64,000 bases of DNA from Pseudomonas sp. SJZ079 (GTDB lineage Bacteria > Pseudomonadota > Gammaproteobacteria > Pseudomonadales > Pseudomonadaceae): the NCBI RefSeq assembly GCF_007993865.1, contig NZ_VIUH01000002.1, positions 248,001 through 312,000 of the forward strand, written 5' to 3'. Shown in pieces: positions 1-10,420 of this stretch. A program made the position numbers and the translations under genes. The notes under the pieces were generated by a model, which saw nothing but the letters and a program-made list of their open reading frames with translations, had not been told where the DNA came from and made no database searches. Within the stretch, counting starts at the first letter, position 1. Each line of letters starts with the position of its first letter.

Positions 1-88
1 ATCTCCTCGTATGTTGGCTCCGTCAACATTATGCCGAACGGTCAGCCAGCGGCGCCAGTCGACAGCCCAGATATCCAGGAGGTTCGCC

Positions 89-565
89 ATGCTATTCATC
101 GCGCTACTGATTGTGTTGGCCGTACTCGCGGCGCTGGCCGACCGCCTCGGCGTGCCTGCCTTGCATAATTGGCCGGCGCGAATGCGCCTGGCCATGGCGT
201 TGGCGCTGCTGTTTGCCGGCAGCGACCACCTGCTCAACCCGCAACGTTACCTGCCGATGCTGCCCGAGGTCCTGCCCTATCACCTGGAGCTGGTGCTATT
301 CACCGGGCTCTGCGAGTTGGCGGGCGCCATCGGTCTGCTGCTGCCGCGCTGGCGGCGCTGGGCGGCGCTCGCCCTAGCGGTGTATTTCGTCTGCGTATTC
401 CCGGCGAATATCAAAAATGCCCTCGACGGCCTGAACGTCGAGGGTCTGCCGGCGGCGACCTGGTACTACTGGTTACGCCTGCCCTTTCAGCCGCTGATCA
501 TATTCTGGGCGCTGTATGCCGGCGAAGTGGTCGGCGCTAGATCGCGCCAAGTGCCGGCTAGATAA
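89..565 (+). CDS. DoxX-like small integral membrane protein
   Basis: A 158-residue protein that is almost entirely hydrophobic, with about four predicted membrane segments, near residues 1-15, 30-45, 68-85 and 90-110, and another hydrophobic stretch near 138-152. Its length and the pattern around the loop NPQRYLPMLP resemble DoxX-like (DUF4870/MauE-type) inner-membrane proteins. The start at 89 is chosen because AGGAGG lies at 77-82, seven bases upstream; an earlier in-frame ATG at 11 has no such site and would add a non-hydrophobic leader. It stands alone ahead of a UPF0158 gene. The substrate and role are unknown; assignment is by general resemblance only. Confidence 0.7.
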   Translation: MLFIALLIVLAVLAALADRLGVPALHNWPARMRLAMALALLFAGSDHLLNPQRYLPMLPEVLPYHLELVLFTGLCELAGAIGLLLPRWRRWAALALAVYFVCVFPANIKNALDGLNVEGLPAATWYYWLRLPFQPLIIFWALYAGEVVGARSRQVPAR

Positions 566-666
566 ACAGCGGCAGCAAAACGGCGGCAGAGGCCCGCTCA
601 ACAGTTGAGCAAATCACCTGCCGCCGGGTTATGGTTAGGTCAGTCAATTCCTTGGAGTCCAAGTCC

Positions 667-1089
667 ATGCGCCCCATGACCATTGACCTGCCGCGCATCG
701 AGCGGGCCCTGCTCAGCGTGGAAGACCTCGAGCACTTTCTCGACCTGCACACCGGTAGCGTCCTGACCGTCGCGCCCGGCGACCCGGTGCCGGGCGCCGA
801 TGAAAAATACGACGTCCAGCCGGAGCGCTACCTGCCCATCCAGCCCTTGCCACTCGGCGCGGCCCTGGCCATGCGCGAGGCCTTCCTGTACAGCCTGCAC
901 GACCCCCACGCGCATACCGCACTGAGCCACGCATTGGCCGGGCGCAAGCCGCTGCGCACCTTCGACTACCAGCTGCAACGGCTACCGCAGGTACGTCAGG
1001 CCTGGCTCGCGTATCAAGCCGAGCACATCCGCGACGAAGTCGTGGAGTGGTTGGAAAGCAACGGCCTGGAACTGGCGCAGACAGGCTAA
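667..1089 (+). CDS. UPF0158 family protein
   Basis: A 140-residue soluble protein. The pattern of an N-terminal segment with LDLHTGSVL, a middle segment and a C-terminal block with FDYQLQRLP, QAWLAYQAEH and VEWLES fits the uncharacterised UPF0158 family. No catalytic motif is visible and the family has no agreed function. The ATG at 667 is preceded by GGAG at 654-657; an upstream ATG at 631 lacks a good site. It converges with dtd, ending 35 bases before the dtd stop, without an obvious terminator hairpin between them. Confidence 0.7.
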   Translation: MRPMTIDLPRIERALLSVEDLEHFLDLHTGSVLTVAPGDPVPGADEKYDVQPERYLPIQPLPLGAALAMREAFLYSLHDPHAHTALSHALAGRKPLRTFDYQLQRLPQVRQAWLAYQAEHIRDEVVEWLESNGLELAQTG

Positions 1090-1124
1090 CCAGCGGTAGG
1101 AAAACCACTGAGCTCGAGCTGCGA

Positions 1125-1562
1125 TCAGCTTTCCAGGAGAAAGGTCACCGGGCCGTCATTGACCAGGTGCACCTGCATCTCGGCCCCGAAGCGACCCGTG
1201 GCGACCTGCGCGTGCTTGGCCTGCGCCTGCTCGACCAGCAACTCGAACAGCTCGGCGCCCAGGGCCGGTGGCGCGGCGCTGGAGAAGCTCGGCCGCAGCC
1301 CGCTCTTGGTGTCGGCGGCCAGGGTGAACTGCGACACCAGCAGCAGGCCGCCGCCGACGTCGCCGAGCGACAGGTTCATCTTGCCCTCGGCGTCGCCGAA
1401 CACGCGGTAGTTGAGCAGCTTGTGCAGCAGTTTGGCGACGCTCGCCGGGGTGTCTTGCGGCTCGACGCCGACCAGGGCCAACAGGCCTTGATCGATGGCC
1501 CCGACCACCTCCCCGGCGACCTCCACCCGCGCGCAGCGCACGCGCTGGATCAGTGCCTTCAT
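1125..1562 (-). CDS. dtd: D-aminoacyl-tRNA deacylase
   Basis: 145 residues, the usual length of Dtd. The protein hydrolyses D-aminoacyl-tRNAs (such as D-Tyr-tRNA) in the cytoplasm as a dimer, preventing D-amino acids from entering protein. Both family signatures are visible: [12 protein letters not shown] near residues 77-88, holding the catalytic-site Thr, and NDGPVTF near the C terminus. It starts with MKALIQRV, typical of the family. Its ATG overlaps the pip stop by four bases (ATGA, 1559-1562), so it is the second gene of a pip-dtd unit and is probably translationally coupled. Confidence 0.95.
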   Translation of the reverse strand: MKALIQRVRCARVEVAGEVVGAIDQGLLALVGVEPQDTPASVAKLLHKLLNYRVFGDAEGKMNLSLGDVGGGLLLVSQFTLAADTKSGLRPSFSSAAPPALGAELFELLVEQAQAKHAQVATGRFGAEMQVHLVNDGPVTFLLES

Positions 1563-2530
1563 GCTTCGTCCGGGGACAGGTTGAGCAGGCGCCGGGCGAT
1601 CTGGTTGGCCGCGCGCACCAGCGCATCGGTAATCCCGGTTTCGGACGCCGCATGACCGGCATCGCGAATAATCTGCAGCTCGCTGTTCGGCCAGGCCTGG
1701 TGCAGTTCCCAGGCGTTATCCAGCGGACAGATCACGTCGTAGCGGCCATGCACTATCACCCCCGGCAGGTGGGCGATTTTCGGCATGTCGCGGATCAATT
1801 GGTCGGGTTCGAGGAAGGCGTTGTTGACGAAGTAGTGGCACTCGATACGGGCAATCGACAGCGCCCGGTGCGCTTCGCTAAAACGATCCACCACCTGCGG
1901 ATTCGGCCGTAACGTGGCCGTGCGCCCTTCCCAGGCCGACCAGGCCTTGGCCGCATGCATCTGGGCGATCTGGTCGTTGCCGGTCAGGCGCTTGTAGAAC
2001 GCCTGCATCAGATCGCCGCGTTCGTCGACCGGGATCGGCGCCACATAGTCCTGCCAGTAATCGGGGAACATGCGGCTGGCGCCGGCCTGGTAGAACCACT
2101 GAAACTCCTGCGGCCGGCAGAGGAAGATGCCGCGCAGAATCAGCGCATGCACCCGCTCCGGGTGGCTCTGGGCGTAGGCCAGGGCCAGGGTCGAGCCCCA
2201 GGAGCCACCGAACAGCACCCACTTGTCGATCCCCAGGTGCGTGCGAATGCGCTCCAGGTCGGCGACCAGGTCCCAGGTGGTGTTGTTCTCCAGGCTCGCG
2301 TGCGGCGTCGAGCGGCCACAGCCGCGCTGGTCGAAGGTGACGATGCGGTACAGATTGGGATCGAAGAAACGCCGACTGAGGGCATCGCAACCCGCACCGG
2401 GGCCGCCATGGATGAACACCACCGGCAAGCCATCCGGCGAACCGCTTTCGTCCACATAGAGCACATGCGGCGCCTCTACCGCTAGTTCATGGCGGGCATG
2501 GGGTTTGATCTCCGGATACAAAGTCTGCAT
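1559..2530 (-). CDS. pip: Proline iminopeptidase
   Basis: 323 residues, alpha/beta hydrolase of peptidase family S33, which releases N-terminal proline from peptides in the cytoplasm. The oxyanion-hole motif HGGPGAG is at 41-47, the nucleophile elbow GGSWGS gives Ser110, and HGRYDVICP and AGHAAS near the C terminus supply the Asp and His of the triad. The motif FDQRGCGRS is also diagnostic. It is the first gene of a two-gene unit with dtd (four-base overlap) and is divergent from the lipoprotein gene at 2619. Confidence 0.95.
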   Translation of the reverse strand: MQTLYPEIKPHARHELAVEAPHVLYVDESGSPDGLPVVFIHGGPGAGCDALSRRFFDPNLYRIVTFDQRGCGRSTPHASLENNTTWDLVADLERIRTHLGIDKWVLFGGSWGSTLALAYAQSHPERVHALILRGIFLCRPQEFQWFYQAGASRMFPDYWQDYVAPIPVDERGDLMQAFYKRLTGNDQIAQMHAAKAWSAWEGRTATLRPNPQVVDRFSEAHRALSIARIECHYFVNNAFLEPDQLIRDMPKIAHLPGVIVHGRYDVICPLDNAWELHQAWPNSELQIIRDAGHAASETGITDALVRAANQIARRLLNLSPDEA

Positions 2531-2618
2531 GGTGCGCTCCCGTGTCTTGGCCTACGGTCCCTGTTGGGCGCCGCTCTGATGCTCAACCGGCATCATAACC
2601 ATGAATCAGGAGTTCGGC

Positions 2619-3053
2619 ATGTCAGTCCGGCAATTCGCCTTACCTTTCATACTGTTTTTCATTCTGCTGGCGGGCTGCGGTGGCCGCGATGATCCGCAAG
2701 CCGCACTGGAAGCCGCCGTGCAGCAGCTGCAAGACAACCTTGAGGGCAAGCAGACCCGCGCGGTACTCGAGCAACTGCACCCGCAGTTTTCCGCCCAGCA
2801 GAGCTTCGTGCGCGACTGGGCGCAGCGCACCATGACCCTGCTGTTCTTGCGCCACAAGAACATCCAGGTGCTGGCACTCAGTAAACACAGCCAGATCGAC
2901 CCGACCTACCGCGACAAAGGCCGCAGCGAGGCGCAGATCGCCCTGACCGGCGCCGCAGGCCTGATCCCCGACAGCGCACGGCATTACAGCGTCGCACTGG
3001 AGTGGTGGCTGGAGGGCGACGAGTGGAAACTGGCGCGGCTGGACTGGCAGTGA
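2619..3053 (+). CDS. Putative lipoprotein of unknown function
   Basis: 144 residues beginning MSVRQFALPFILFFI and ending the hydrophobic run in a lipobox LAGC, so Cys is residue 17 or nearby and the mature protein should be lipid-anchored. The mature part is mixed alpha/beta with a tail EWWLEGDEWKLARLDW that resembles small NTF2-like folds, in which a C-terminal sheet ends with W-K-L. That fold guess is weak. The start at 2619 is supported by AGGAG at 2608-2612; the ATG at 2601 would place the lipobox deeper and has no ribosome site. Confidence 0.75.
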   Translation: MSVRQFALPFILFFILLAGCGGRDDPQAALEAAVQQLQDNLEGKQTRAVLEQLHPQFSAQQSFVRDWAQRTMTLLFLRHKNIQVLALSKHSQIDPTYRDKGRSEAQIALTGAAGLIPDSARHYSVALEWWLEGDEWKLARLDWQ

Positions 3054-3089
3054 GGCCAGCGGCGCCCTCAGACGCAGCTGGCCTTGGCC

Positions 3090-5012
3090 TTACAGGTCCC
3101 AGTTGAGCGACAGGTTGATGCCGTGCTGGCGCTCATCGGTGCCGCGGAACTGGTAGGACGCGCGCAGTTGCAGGGTCTCGGCCAGCGCATGGCTGATGCC
3201 CACGCCGGCCAGGGTCTGGCCACTGGCCGGCGTATGGCCCTGCAACTCGAAGCGGTTGCCGGCAACCGAATTGAGGCCCAGGCGCAGGTCACGCGCGTCG
3301 TCCTCGAACTCGCGCTCGCGGGCGATTTCGGCGAACACTTGGGTCGCCGGGGCGAGCTGGTAGTTCATCTGCAACCCCAGACCCAGGCGCTTGCTGTCGC
3401 GTTGCTGGTCGTCGAAGTTGAGTGAGGTAGCACTCATGCCGCGCTCGCGATAGCCGTCCACCTCGACCTTGGCATAGTCGGCGCTGATGAACGGGCTGAC
3501 CCGCCAACCCGTGCCGGCATTGGCCAGGTCATAGCCCAGGCGCCCGGACAGAGCCCACAGCTGCCCATCGGTGTCAGCTTTTTCGCTGCGTTCGGTGATC
3601 CCCAGGGCGAACTGCCGGTTGAGGTCGCTGTAGTCCAGGTGGCCCAGACTGATGCTGCTATCGGCCCACACTCGGCCGTGCTGGTATTGGGCGAAGGCAC
3701 TGAGCAAGTAGCTGCGCAGGTCGTACTCCGAGTCGGCCTCGCCCGCCTCGAGCTCCTGCTCCTGCAGGCCCAAGGCCAGGCCCAGGCGCCATTGCTCGCT
3801 CAGGCGATAGCTGCTGCCCAGGTTCACGCCCAGGCCCGTGCTGTCGCCGTCGGCCACCGCCTGGTCACGCTGGAACTGCTGGCGTTGGCCGCTGGCGGCG
3901 ACGAAGCTACGCCACTGACCCACGGCCTGCCAGACGCCGCGGTCGGCCTGCCATTCGCTGCGCAGCTGTTGCTGGTGCGCGTTGAGGCTGGCCATGGCCA
4001 TTTCCGGCAGCAGCGACACCTGCCACGGCGCGCCAAGAATCGAGTAGATGTAGTCGGCGCTGATCTGCTGCACCGCCGAGGTGGGGTGCACGCCGTCATT
4101 GAACATCAGCCGGTCGGGATTCGGCGTGAGCCCGCCCAGGCCCCAGGTCGGGTCGGCCAGGCAGCTGTCACCGCTGAAGCAGACATCGGTCTGGCTGACC
4201 AGCGGATCGAAGCCGTAGCTCGCCAGGTCGCCCTTCACCTCGCTCAACAGGCCGCGGAAATTCAGGCGGATGACATTGCCGCCAAGGGCCGCGAGCTGGT
4301 TGCCCAGTTGGTCGTTGAGCAATCCCGAGGCGTTCGACCAGGCCGCGCGGAACCCCGAGGCGAAACCGGCCGGGGTCAGGCCCACATCCGGCAGATCCGA
4401 GACGATGATGGTGCGCGCCCCTGCCGCCTGCAGCGCCGCCACCCCGGCGACCAGATCGGCTGCCGCAGCGGCGGCGCTGGCCTGGTCGGTGACCACGAAT
4501 TGCAGCACATCGTTGCCGCCACCGTTGAGGTAGAACAGGGCATCGGGATCGACCCGCGGCACATCCACCAGGTAGCCGTTGCGGGTGCGGATGGTGCCGC
4601 CACCGGCATTCACCACCGAGCCGTTGAGCGCGGTGATAGAGGCGAGGATCTGATCGGTGCGGTAGCCGCCCACCGCATAGTTGCTCCCGTCCGGGTTACC
4701 GGTGAGCACCTGCGGCAGGATGGGGGTCGAGGGCAGGGCCTGCAGACCGAGCAGGGCCGCCAGGCGCTGGGTGGACACGGCGTCGTAGTACTCGGTGTTA
4801 TTGGACAAAAAGCCGGGGCCGGTACGGTTGGTGAAGCGCAGGCCTCCGGTAGGGTTGCCGCCCAACAGCGGACTGCCGATATCGGGGAACTGGCCGCTGT
4901 CGCTCAGCGAGTCACCGAAGATCACCAATTGCGAGTAGGGCATGGCGTGGGTCGCGGCCGGCAGGCCGGCGAGCAGTACAGCGGCGGTCAGGGTTTTCAG
5001 GGAGGGGGTCAT
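3090..5012 (-). CDS. estA: Autotransporter esterase EstA (GDSL family)
   Basis: 640 residues. A signal peptide runs to about Ala23. The passenger is a GDSL/SGNH esterase: FGDSLSDSG at 32-40 (nucleophile Ser35), the GGNDV block, and DGVHPTS with the catalytic Asp and His. The last ~280 residues are a beta-barrel autotransporter domain with alternating aromatic strands, ending NLSLNWDL. The family is outer-membrane anchored with the esterase displayed outside; in P. aeruginosa EstA affects rhamnolipid production and motility. Length is the same as characterised EstA (about 645). It is a single gene, convergent with the lipoprotein gene. Confidence 0.95.
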   Translation of the reverse strand: MTPSLKTLTAAVLLAGLPAATHAMPYSQLVIFGDSLSDSGQFPDIGSPLLGGNPTGGLRFTNRTGPGFLSNNTEYYDAVSTQRLAALLGLQALPSTPILPQVLTGNPDGSNYAVGGYRTDQILASITALNGSVVNAGGGTIRTRNGYLVDVPRVDPDALFYLNGGGNDVLQFVVTDQASAAAAAADLVAGVAALQAAGARTIIVSDLPDVGLTPAGFASGFRAAWSNASGLLNDQLGNQLAALGGNVIRLNFRGLLSEVKGDLASYGFDPLVSQTDVCFSGDSCLADPTWGLGGLTPNPDRLMFNDGVHPTSAVQQISADYIYSILGAPWQVSLLPEMAMASLNAHQQQLRSEWQADRGVWQAVGQWRSFVAASGQRQQFQRDQAVADGDSTGLGVNLGSSYRLSEQWRLGLALGLQEQELEAGEADSEYDLRSYLLSAFAQYQHGRVWADSSISLGHLDYSDLNRQFALGITERSEKADTDGQLWALSGRLGYDLANAGTGWRVSPFISADYAKVEVDGYRERGMSATSLNFDDQQRDSKRLGLGLQMNYQLAPATQVFAEIAREREFEDDARDLRLGLNSVAGNRFELQGHTPASGQTLAGVGISHALAETLQLRASYQFRGTDERQHGINLSLNWDL

Positions 5013-5074
5013 GGCTGCTCCTTCTTATTGTGGTTGCCTTACGGCAAGCCAAGAAGGTTATCGCGCACAGCCCA

Positions 5075-5107
5075 GGGCGACGCTCACCCAAATGGGTGGT
5101 GTCGCCC
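5075..5107 (-). terminator. Imperfect hairpin downstream of hutG
   Basis: GGGCGAC and CACCCA pair with TGGGTG and GTCGCCC around a two-base loop, with a small internal bulge. It lies 40-70 bases past the hutG stop, at the end of the long hut operon. No T-run follows on either strand, so it may be an RNA 3' stabilising stem instead of an intrinsic terminator. Confidence 0.4.
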
Positions 5108-5146
5108 TGCAGATGCTGCGGCGCGCAGCCAAAGAGCCCGGGCCAA

Positions 5147-5959
5147 CTAGCGCCCGTAGTGCTCGCGGCCCCAATCGAGCATGGCCTGGAGCAACTGCCG
5201 AATGACCGCCTGAGTCGGCTTGGCCAGGTCCTCGCGGTAGCCGAAGGGCGGCTGTTCGTCCATGTAGTTGCACTGGGCCAATTCCAGCTGCACGGCATGC
5301 CGATGCTGCTGCGGCTGGCCGTAATGACGGGTGATGTGGCCGCCTTTGAAGCGCCCGTTCAGCGCATGGCTGTAGCCCTGCGCCTGCGCACAGAGCTGAC
5401 GCAGGCGCTCGGCCAAGTCGATCGCGCAGCTCGCGCCGCTGTTGCTGCCGAGATTGAAGTCGGGCAAACGCCCGTCGAACAGCCTCGGCACCTGCGAGCG
5501 GATCGAGTGAGCGTCGAACAGCAGCGCATAGCCGAACTCCTTCTGCAAGCGCGCCAGCTCGTCGGCCAGGGTCTGGTGATAGGGCTTCCAGATCTGCGCC
5601 AGGTAGCGCGCGCGCTCCTCGGTGCCGGGCGCCAGCCCAGGGCGATACAGCGCCTCGCCATCGAACAGGGTGGCGGGAAACAGCCCGGTGGTGGCACTGG
5701 CGTACAGCGGTGCGTCGTCCTGCGGCCGGTTGAGGTCGACGACGTAGCGCGAATAGTTGGCCGCCAGGGTGCTGGCGCCCAGTTCGGCGGCGCAGTGGTA
5801 GAGCCTGGGGATATGCCAGTCGGTGTCCGGCAGGCTGCGCGCCTGCTCGACCAAGCCGGCCTCGACCGCCGGAGTCAGGCGCAGGCCGGCGTGCGGCATG
5901 CTGATCAGCAGCGGCACGCGGCCACGGCTGAACTCGAACGCGTCATCGATCTCAGACAT
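5147..5959 (-). CDS. hutG: N-formylglutamate amidohydrolase
   Basis: 270 residues; hydrolyses N-formyl-L-glutamate to glutamate and formate, the last step of the five-step histidine pathway. The N-terminal [15 protein letters not shown] segment carries a conserved His, and [13 protein letters not shown] holds the second metal-binding motif of this zinc hydrolase family. The start at 5959 overlaps the end of hutI by eight bases, so it is the last gene of the hut operon. Together with hutF it shows that this organism uses the formylglutamate branch, as Pseudomonas does. Confidence 0.95.
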   Translation of the reverse strand: MSEIDDAFEFSRGRVPLLISMPHAGLRLTPAVEAGLVEQARSLPDTDWHIPRLYHCAAELGASTLAANYSRYVVDLNRPQDDAPLYASATTGLFPATLFDGEALYRPGLAPGTEERARYLAQIWKPYHQTLADELARLQKEFGYALLFDAHSIRSQVPRLFDGRLPDFNLGSNSGASCAIDLAERLRQLCAQAQGYSHALNGRFKGGHITRHYGQPQQHRHAVQLELAQCNYMDEQPPFGYREDLAKPTQAVIRQLLQAMLDWGREHYGR

Positions 5960-7160
5960 CGGTCAGCTCCTCAGCATGACGGATCACCCGTTTGCCCAGC
6001 TCGCCACCCAGCCAATAGGCCAGCTCAGCCGGCCGGGCGATATCCCAGGCGACAAAGTCGGCGACCTTGCCCACTTCCAGGCTGCCGTGGCTGTGGCCCA
6101 GGCCCAGGGCCTGGGCCGCGTGCAGGGTGACCCCGGCCAGGGCCTCCTCCGGGGTCATGCGGAACAGGGTGCAGGCCATGTTCATCATCAAGCGTAACGA
6201 CAGGGCCGGCGAGGTGCCAGGATTGAGGTCGCTGGCGATCGCCATGGCCACGCCATGCCGGCGCAACAGATCGATCGGCGGCAACTGAGTCTCGCGCAGA
6301 CAATAGAAGGCGCCAGGCAGCAGCACCGCCACGCTGCCGGCGGCGGCCATGGCCTGGGCATCGCTCTCATCCATGAACTCCAGATGATCGGCCGACAGCG
6401 CGCCGTAACGCGCTGCCAGGCTGGAGCCGTGCAACGAGGACAGCTGCTCGGCATGCAGTTTGATCGGCAGGCCCAGCTCGCCGGCGCATTGGAACACCCG
6501 CTCGACCTGGGCCGGGGAAAACCCCAGGTGCTCGCAGAAGGCGTCCACCGCATCTACCAGCCCTTCGCTGGCCAATTGCGGCAAGATTTCGGCGCAGACC
6601 AGGTCGATATAGGCGTCCGCCCGCCCGGCGAACTCCGGCGGCAGGGCGTGGGCCGCCAGGCAGGTGCTGCGCACCGTCACCGGCAGCAGCTCGCCGAGGC
6701 GACGGATCACCCGCAGCATCTTGCGCTCGGCGGCCAGGCTCAGGCCGTAGCCGGATTTGACTTCCAGGGTGGTGACGCCCTCGCGCAACAGCTGCCGGGC
6801 GCGCAGCAATGCGCCCGTCAGCAGCTCGCCCTCGCTGGCCTCGCGGGTGGCGCGCACGGTGCTGGCGATGCCGCCGCCGGCTGCGGCGATCTCGGCATAG
6901 CTGACGCCCTCGAGGCGCTGCTCGAATTCAGCGCTGCGGTCGCCGCCGAACACCAGGTGGGTGTGACAGTCGATCAGCCCCGGGGTCAGCCAGGCGCCGC
7001 CGAGGTCGACGGTTTCGCCATAGTCGCCGGCCGGCAGCTCGGCGCGCGGGCCGATCCAGACGATGTGCGCGCCCTCAGTGACCAGCGCCGCGTCCTCGAT
7101 GATCGAGTAACGGCCGCCGGCCATGCTGGCGGCATGGCAATGTTGCCAACGCTTTTTCAT
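5952..7160 (-). CDS. hutI: Imidazolonepropionase
   Basis: 402 residues; opens the imidazolone ring of 4-imidazolone-5-propionate to give formiminoglutamate. It belongs to the amidohydrolase superfamily: [13 protein letters not shown] gives the HxH metal ligands, KLHAEQLS the third His region, and [10 protein letters not shown] the catalytic Asp. The substrate-specific VKSGYGLS motif is present. ATG at 7160 overlaps the stop of the upstream hutH-like gene by four bases, and its own stop overlaps hutG, so it sits in a tightly coupled part of the operon. Confidence 0.96.
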   Translation of the reverse strand: MKKRWQHCHAASMAGGRYSIIEDAALVTEGAHIVWIGPRAELPAGDYGETVDLGGAWLTPGLIDCHTHLVFGGDRSAEFEQRLEGVSYAEIAAAGGGIASTVRATREASEGELLTGALLRARQLLREGVTTLEVKSGYGLSLAAERKMLRVIRRLGELLPVTVRSTCLAAHALPPEFAGRADAYIDLVCAEILPQLASEGLVDAVDAFCEHLGFSPAQVERVFQCAGELGLPIKLHAEQLSSLHGSSLAARYGALSADHLEFMDESDAQAMAAAGSVAVLLPGAFYCLRETQLPPIDLLRRHGVAMAIASDLNPGTSPALSLRLMMNMACTLFRMTPEEALAGVTLHAAQALGLGHSHGSLEVGKVADFVAWDIARPAELAYWLGGELGKRVIRHAEELTDV

Positions 7161-8695
7161 TGCAGGCCTCCGATACTCGCCGCCACTCGCTCGAGAGCGC
7201 CGTCTTCACTCAGCAGGGCGGCGGCGCTGGCAATGTCCGGTGCCAGCCAGCGGTCGCTGTCATAGGCCGACACCCGTTCGCGCAGCAGCTCCCAGGCACA
7301 ATGGGTGCCGACGCCGAAGTGCTGCGCCTTGAGGAACTCGAAGGCCTGGGCCGCCAGCAGGTACTCGATGGCAAGAATCTGCCGGCTGTTGGCCAACGCC
7401 TTGCCCAGCTTCAACGCGGCGCTGGTGCCGAGGCTCAGGTGATCCTCCTGCAGACCGGAGGTGACGAAGTTGTCGAGCACCGCCGGCTGCGCCAGCTGAC
7501 GGTTCTCACCACACAATGCGCCGGCGACGTACTGCACGATCATCATCCCCGAGTTGACCCCGGGTTCTGCAACCAGAAAGGCCGGCAAGCCACTGACCAG
7601 CGGGTTGATCAACCGGTCCAGGCGCCGCTCGGCGATACCGCCGAGCTCGGCCACCGCGATGGCCAGCAGATCGGCGGCCATCGCCACCGACTCGCCATGC
7701 GGGTTGGCCTGGGACACCACCCGGTAGTCGTCCGGCGTGCCCAGCACCAGCGGATTGTCGGTGACCGAGTTGAGTTCGGTCTCGATCTGCTGCGCCGCAT
7801 GGGCCAGTTGATCGCGGCAGGCGCCATGCACCTGCGGTATCGCACGGATGCTCAGGGCGTCCTGGGTGCGCAGGCCACGGCTGCTGGCCACGACTTCGCT
7901 GCCTTCGAGCAGGGCCCGCAGGTTGTCGCCCACCCGCTGCATGCCAGGGTGCGGTTTCAGCGCGATGACTTCCGGGGCAAAGGCGTCGAGCTGCCCGCGC
8001 AACGCCTCGAAGCTCATGGCGCCGATCACGTCGGCCCACTGCATCAGACGACTCGCGTCGGCCAGGGCCAGGCAGCTCAGGCCGGTCATGCACGGCGTGC
8101 CATTGACCAGGCACAGGCCATCCTTGGCCCCCAGCTGCACCGGCTGCAGCCCTTCGGCCGCCAGCGCCTGCGTGGCCGGCACGACCTGATCGCGATAGCT
8201 CACTTCACCGACACCGAGCAGGGCGATGCCGACATGCGCCATATGGGTCAGATAACCGACCGAGCCCTGCGCGGGCACCCGCGGAGTGATACCGCGGTTG
8301 AGCAGTGCCAGCAGCATCTCGACGACCCCACGCTGCACCCCGGACTTGCCGTGACTGTAATTGGCGATGGCGGCGCAGATGATCGCCCGGGTCTGCTCGT
8401 TGGTCAGCGCCGGACCGACGCCGCAGGCATGGCTGAGCAGGGTGTTGCGCGACAGCTGGGCGAGCTGCTCGCCCTCCAGCAGCACGTTGCACAGGGCGCC
8501 GAGGCCGGTGCTGATGCCGTAGGCCCGCTCCCCCCGGGCGACGATGCGCTCGACCACCGCGCGGGCGTTGTCGATGCGCCCCCAGGCGACCGGCGCCAAC
8601 TCCAGTTGCGCGCCATGGCGGGCCACCGCCACGACGTCTTGCCAGCGCAAGGGCGCATTACCCAGGACTATGGTTTCGACAGACAACATCTGCAT
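7157..8695 (-). CDS. Histidine ammonia-lyase paralogue lacking the MIO triad
   Basis: 512 residues, aligned along its whole length with the HutH encoded at 11529-13061. Many family features are kept: Tyr59 in RAYGISTG, His89, Asn198 in LVNGT, Arg284, and the Glu of QEDHLS. However the loop that reads [11 protein letters not shown] in HutH is GSVGYLTH here: three residues are missing and no Ala-Ser-Gly remains to cyclise into the MIO electrophile. Tyr281 of HutH is Leu281, and the Phe of NFH is Pro (NPH). Annotation as an active lyase is therefore doubtful. The frame is intact and the gene is coupled to hutI, so it looks maintained. Pseudomonas hut clusters commonly carry a second hutH-like gene beside hutI; whether those also lack the triad cannot be checked here. 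Confidence 0.9.
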   Translation of the reverse strand: MQMLSVETIVLGNAPLRWQDVVAVARHGAQLELAPVAWGRIDNARAVVERIVARGERAYGISTGLGALCNVLLEGEQLAQLSRNTLLSHACGVGPALTNEQTRAIICAAIANYSHGKSGVQRGVVEMLLALLNRGITPRVPAQGSVGYLTHMAHVGIALLGVGEVSYRDQVVPATQALAAEGLQPVQLGAKDGLCLVNGTPCMTGLSCLALADASRLMQWADVIGAMSFEALRGQLDAFAPEVIALKPHPGMQRVGDNLRALLEGSEVVASSRGLRTQDALSIRAIPQVHGACRDQLAHAAQQIETELNSVTDNPLVLGTPDDYRVVSQANPHGESVAMAADLLAIAVAELGGIAERRLDRLINPLVSGLPAFLVAEPGVNSGMMIVQYVAGALCGENRQLAQPAVLDNFVTSGLQEDHLSLGTSAALKLGKALANSRQILAIEYLLAAQAFEFLKAQHFGVGTHCAWELLRERVSAYDSDRWLAPDIASAAALLSEDGALERVAASIGGLQ

Positions 8696-8701
8696 GCTTC
8701 C

Positions 8702-9517
8702 TTAAACAGTAGCCACACGGCGCTGGACGAAACGATCGACGTACTCATCGGCGGGCTGGTAGAGGATTTCCTTCGGCGTGCCGACCTGGATCAGCTGACC
8801 GTCCTTGAGAATGGCGATGCGATTACCGATGCGCACGGCCTCGTCGAGGTCGTGGGTGATGAACACTATGGTCTTGTGCAGGGCCTTCTGCAGTTCGAGC
8901 AACTGGTCCTGCATCTCGGCGCGAATCAACGGGTCGAGCGCGCTGAAGGCCTCGTCCATCAGAATGATGTCGGTATCCGCCGCCAACGCGCGAGCCAGCC
9001 CGACCCGTTGGCGCATGCCGCCGGAAAGCTGGTGCGGATAGGACTTTTCATAGCCCTTGAGGCCGACGGTGTTGATCCAGTGCAGCGCGCGCTCGGCGCA
9101 ATGGGCCTTGCTCTCGCCGCGCACCTTGAGGCCGTAGGCGACGTTGTCCAGCACCGTCTTGTGCGGCAACAGGCCGAAGCTCTGGAACACCATGCTGATC
9201 TTGCGCCGACGGAAGCTGCGCAACGCCTCCCGGTCGTAACGCAGGATGTCCTCGCCATCGACCAGGATTTCACCGCTGGTCGGATCGATCAGGCGGTTGA
9301 AGTGACGCACCAGGGTCGACTTGCCGGAGCCGGAGAGGCCCATGATGACGAAGATTTCACCCGGCTCGATAGCCAGCGACAAGTCGTTGACCCCGACCAC
9401 GCAGTCGGTCGCGGCGAGCACCTGATCCTTGCTCTGGCCCTGCTGAATCATCTTCAGCGCAGCCTCCGGGCGCGCACCGAATATCTTGAAGACGTTCTTC
9501 ACCACGATCTTGCTCAT
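8702..9517 (-). CDS. hutV: Histidine ABC transporter, ATP-binding protein
   Basis: 271 residues, an ABC ATPase of the glycine betaine/proline (ProV/OpuAA) type. Walker A is GLSGSGKST, the signature [15 protein letters not shown], Walker [13 protein letters not shown], followed by the switch His in FITHDL. The N-terminal [13 protein letters not shown] extension is typical of this subfamily; the C-terminal CBS domains of ProV are absent. Its start overlaps the permease stop by four bases. Linkage to hutXW and the histidine catabolic genes points to histidine uptake, as shown for HutXWV in Sinorhizobium. Confidence 0.92.
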   Translation of the reverse strand: MSKIVVKNVFKIFGARPEAALKMIQQGQSKDQVLAATDCVVGVNDLSLAIEPGEIFVIMGLSGSGKSTLVRHFNRLIDPTSGEILVDGEDILRYDREALRSFRRRKISMVFQSFGLLPHKTVLDNVAYGLKVRGESKAHCAERALHWINTVGLKGYEKSYPHQLSGGMRQRVGLARALAADTDIILMDEAFSALDPLIRAEMQDQLLELQKALHKTIVFITHDLDEAVRIGNRIAILKDGQLIQVGTPKEILYQPADEYVDRFVQRRVATV

Positions 9518-10365
9518 TTGCTCACCTCATGCCGCGCACGGCCATAGGCCTGGGTGATGCGGTCGATGACCACGGCCAGGATGACGATGGCCAGACCGGC
9601 TTCGAGGCCGCGTCCGACGTTGAGGGTCTGGATGCCGATCAACACGTCCTCGCCGAGACCGCGGGCGCCGATCATCGAGGCGATCACCACCATCGACAGG
9701 GCCATCATGGTGGTCTGGTTGATTCCGGCCATGATGCTCGGCAGCGCCAGCGGCAGTTGCACGCCAAACAGCTGCTGCCAGCGGTTGGCGCCAAAGGCGT
9801 TGACCGCTTCCATCACCTCGCCGTCGACCTGGCGGATACCCAGGTCGGTGAGGCGGATCAACGGCGGCGCGGCGTAGATCACCGTGGCGAAAATCGCCGG
9901 CACCTTGCCCAGGCCGAAGAGCATCAGCACCGGGATCAGGTAGACGAAGCTGGGCATGGTTTGCATGATGTCCAGCAGCGGCATCAGCACCGCACGCAGG
10001 CGGTTGCTGCGGGCGGACAGAATGCCCAGCGGAATACCGATAATCACCGCGATCAGGGTCGCCACCAGCATCAGTGCCAGGGTCTGCATCAATTTGTCCC
10101 AGAGCCCGACCGCACCGACCAGGAACAGCAGGCCGACGATCGCCAGGGTCGGCAGCGTACGGCGTGTGGCGTGCCAGGCGACAGCGGCGACGATGGCCAG
10201 CATCAGCCACCAGGGTGTGCCGCGCAGCAGGCCTTCGAGGTTGACGATGGCCCACAACAGGGTGTCGGAGATGTGGCGGAACACATCTCCGTAGTTGGCC
10301 ACCAGATCGTCGACCCAGGTATTGACCCAATCGGCAATGGAGAAAGTGAAGCGTTCGGGGAACAT
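9514..10365 (-). CDS. hutW: Histidine ABC transporter, permease
   Basis: 283 residues, a ProW-type inner-membrane permease with about six to seven membrane spans. The BPD_transp_1 signature region [26 protein letters not shown] near residues 180-205 couples it to HutV. The start at 10365 (MFPERFTF) matches family starts; a longer frame reaching 10458 would translate the hairpin-rich intergenic region and is rejected. The gene is separated from hutX by 129 bases containing two stem-loops. Confidence 0.92.
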   Translation of the reverse strand: MFPERFTFSIADWVNTWVDDLVANYGDVFRHISDTLLWAIVNLEGLLRGTPWWLMLAIVAAVAWHATRRTLPTLAIVGLLFLVGAVGLWDKLMQTLALMLVATLIAVIIGIPLGILSARSNRLRAVLMPLLDIMQTMPSFVYLIPVLMLFGLGKVPAIFATVIYAAPPLIRLTDLGIRQVDGEVMEAVNAFGANRWQQLFGVQLPLALPSIMAGINQTTMMALSMVVIASMIGARGLGEDVLIGIQTLNVGRGLEAGLAIVILAVVIDRITQAYGRARHEVSK

Positions 10366-10420
10366 AGGCTGCTCTCGATCGGTTTGCTCTGGGAGGGCGG
10401 CGCCAGCCCCCGCTCCCCGA

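Noticed and set aside
3639-5150. 503-codon rightward frame opposite estA
   Set aside because: Antisense shadow of a well-supported autotransporter gene; no recognisable domain.
7160-9547. 795-codon rightward open frame opposite hutH-like and hutV
   Set aside because: It is a shadow of GC-rich codon use on the other strand; composition is abnormal and hutV and the hutH paralogue are clearly real.
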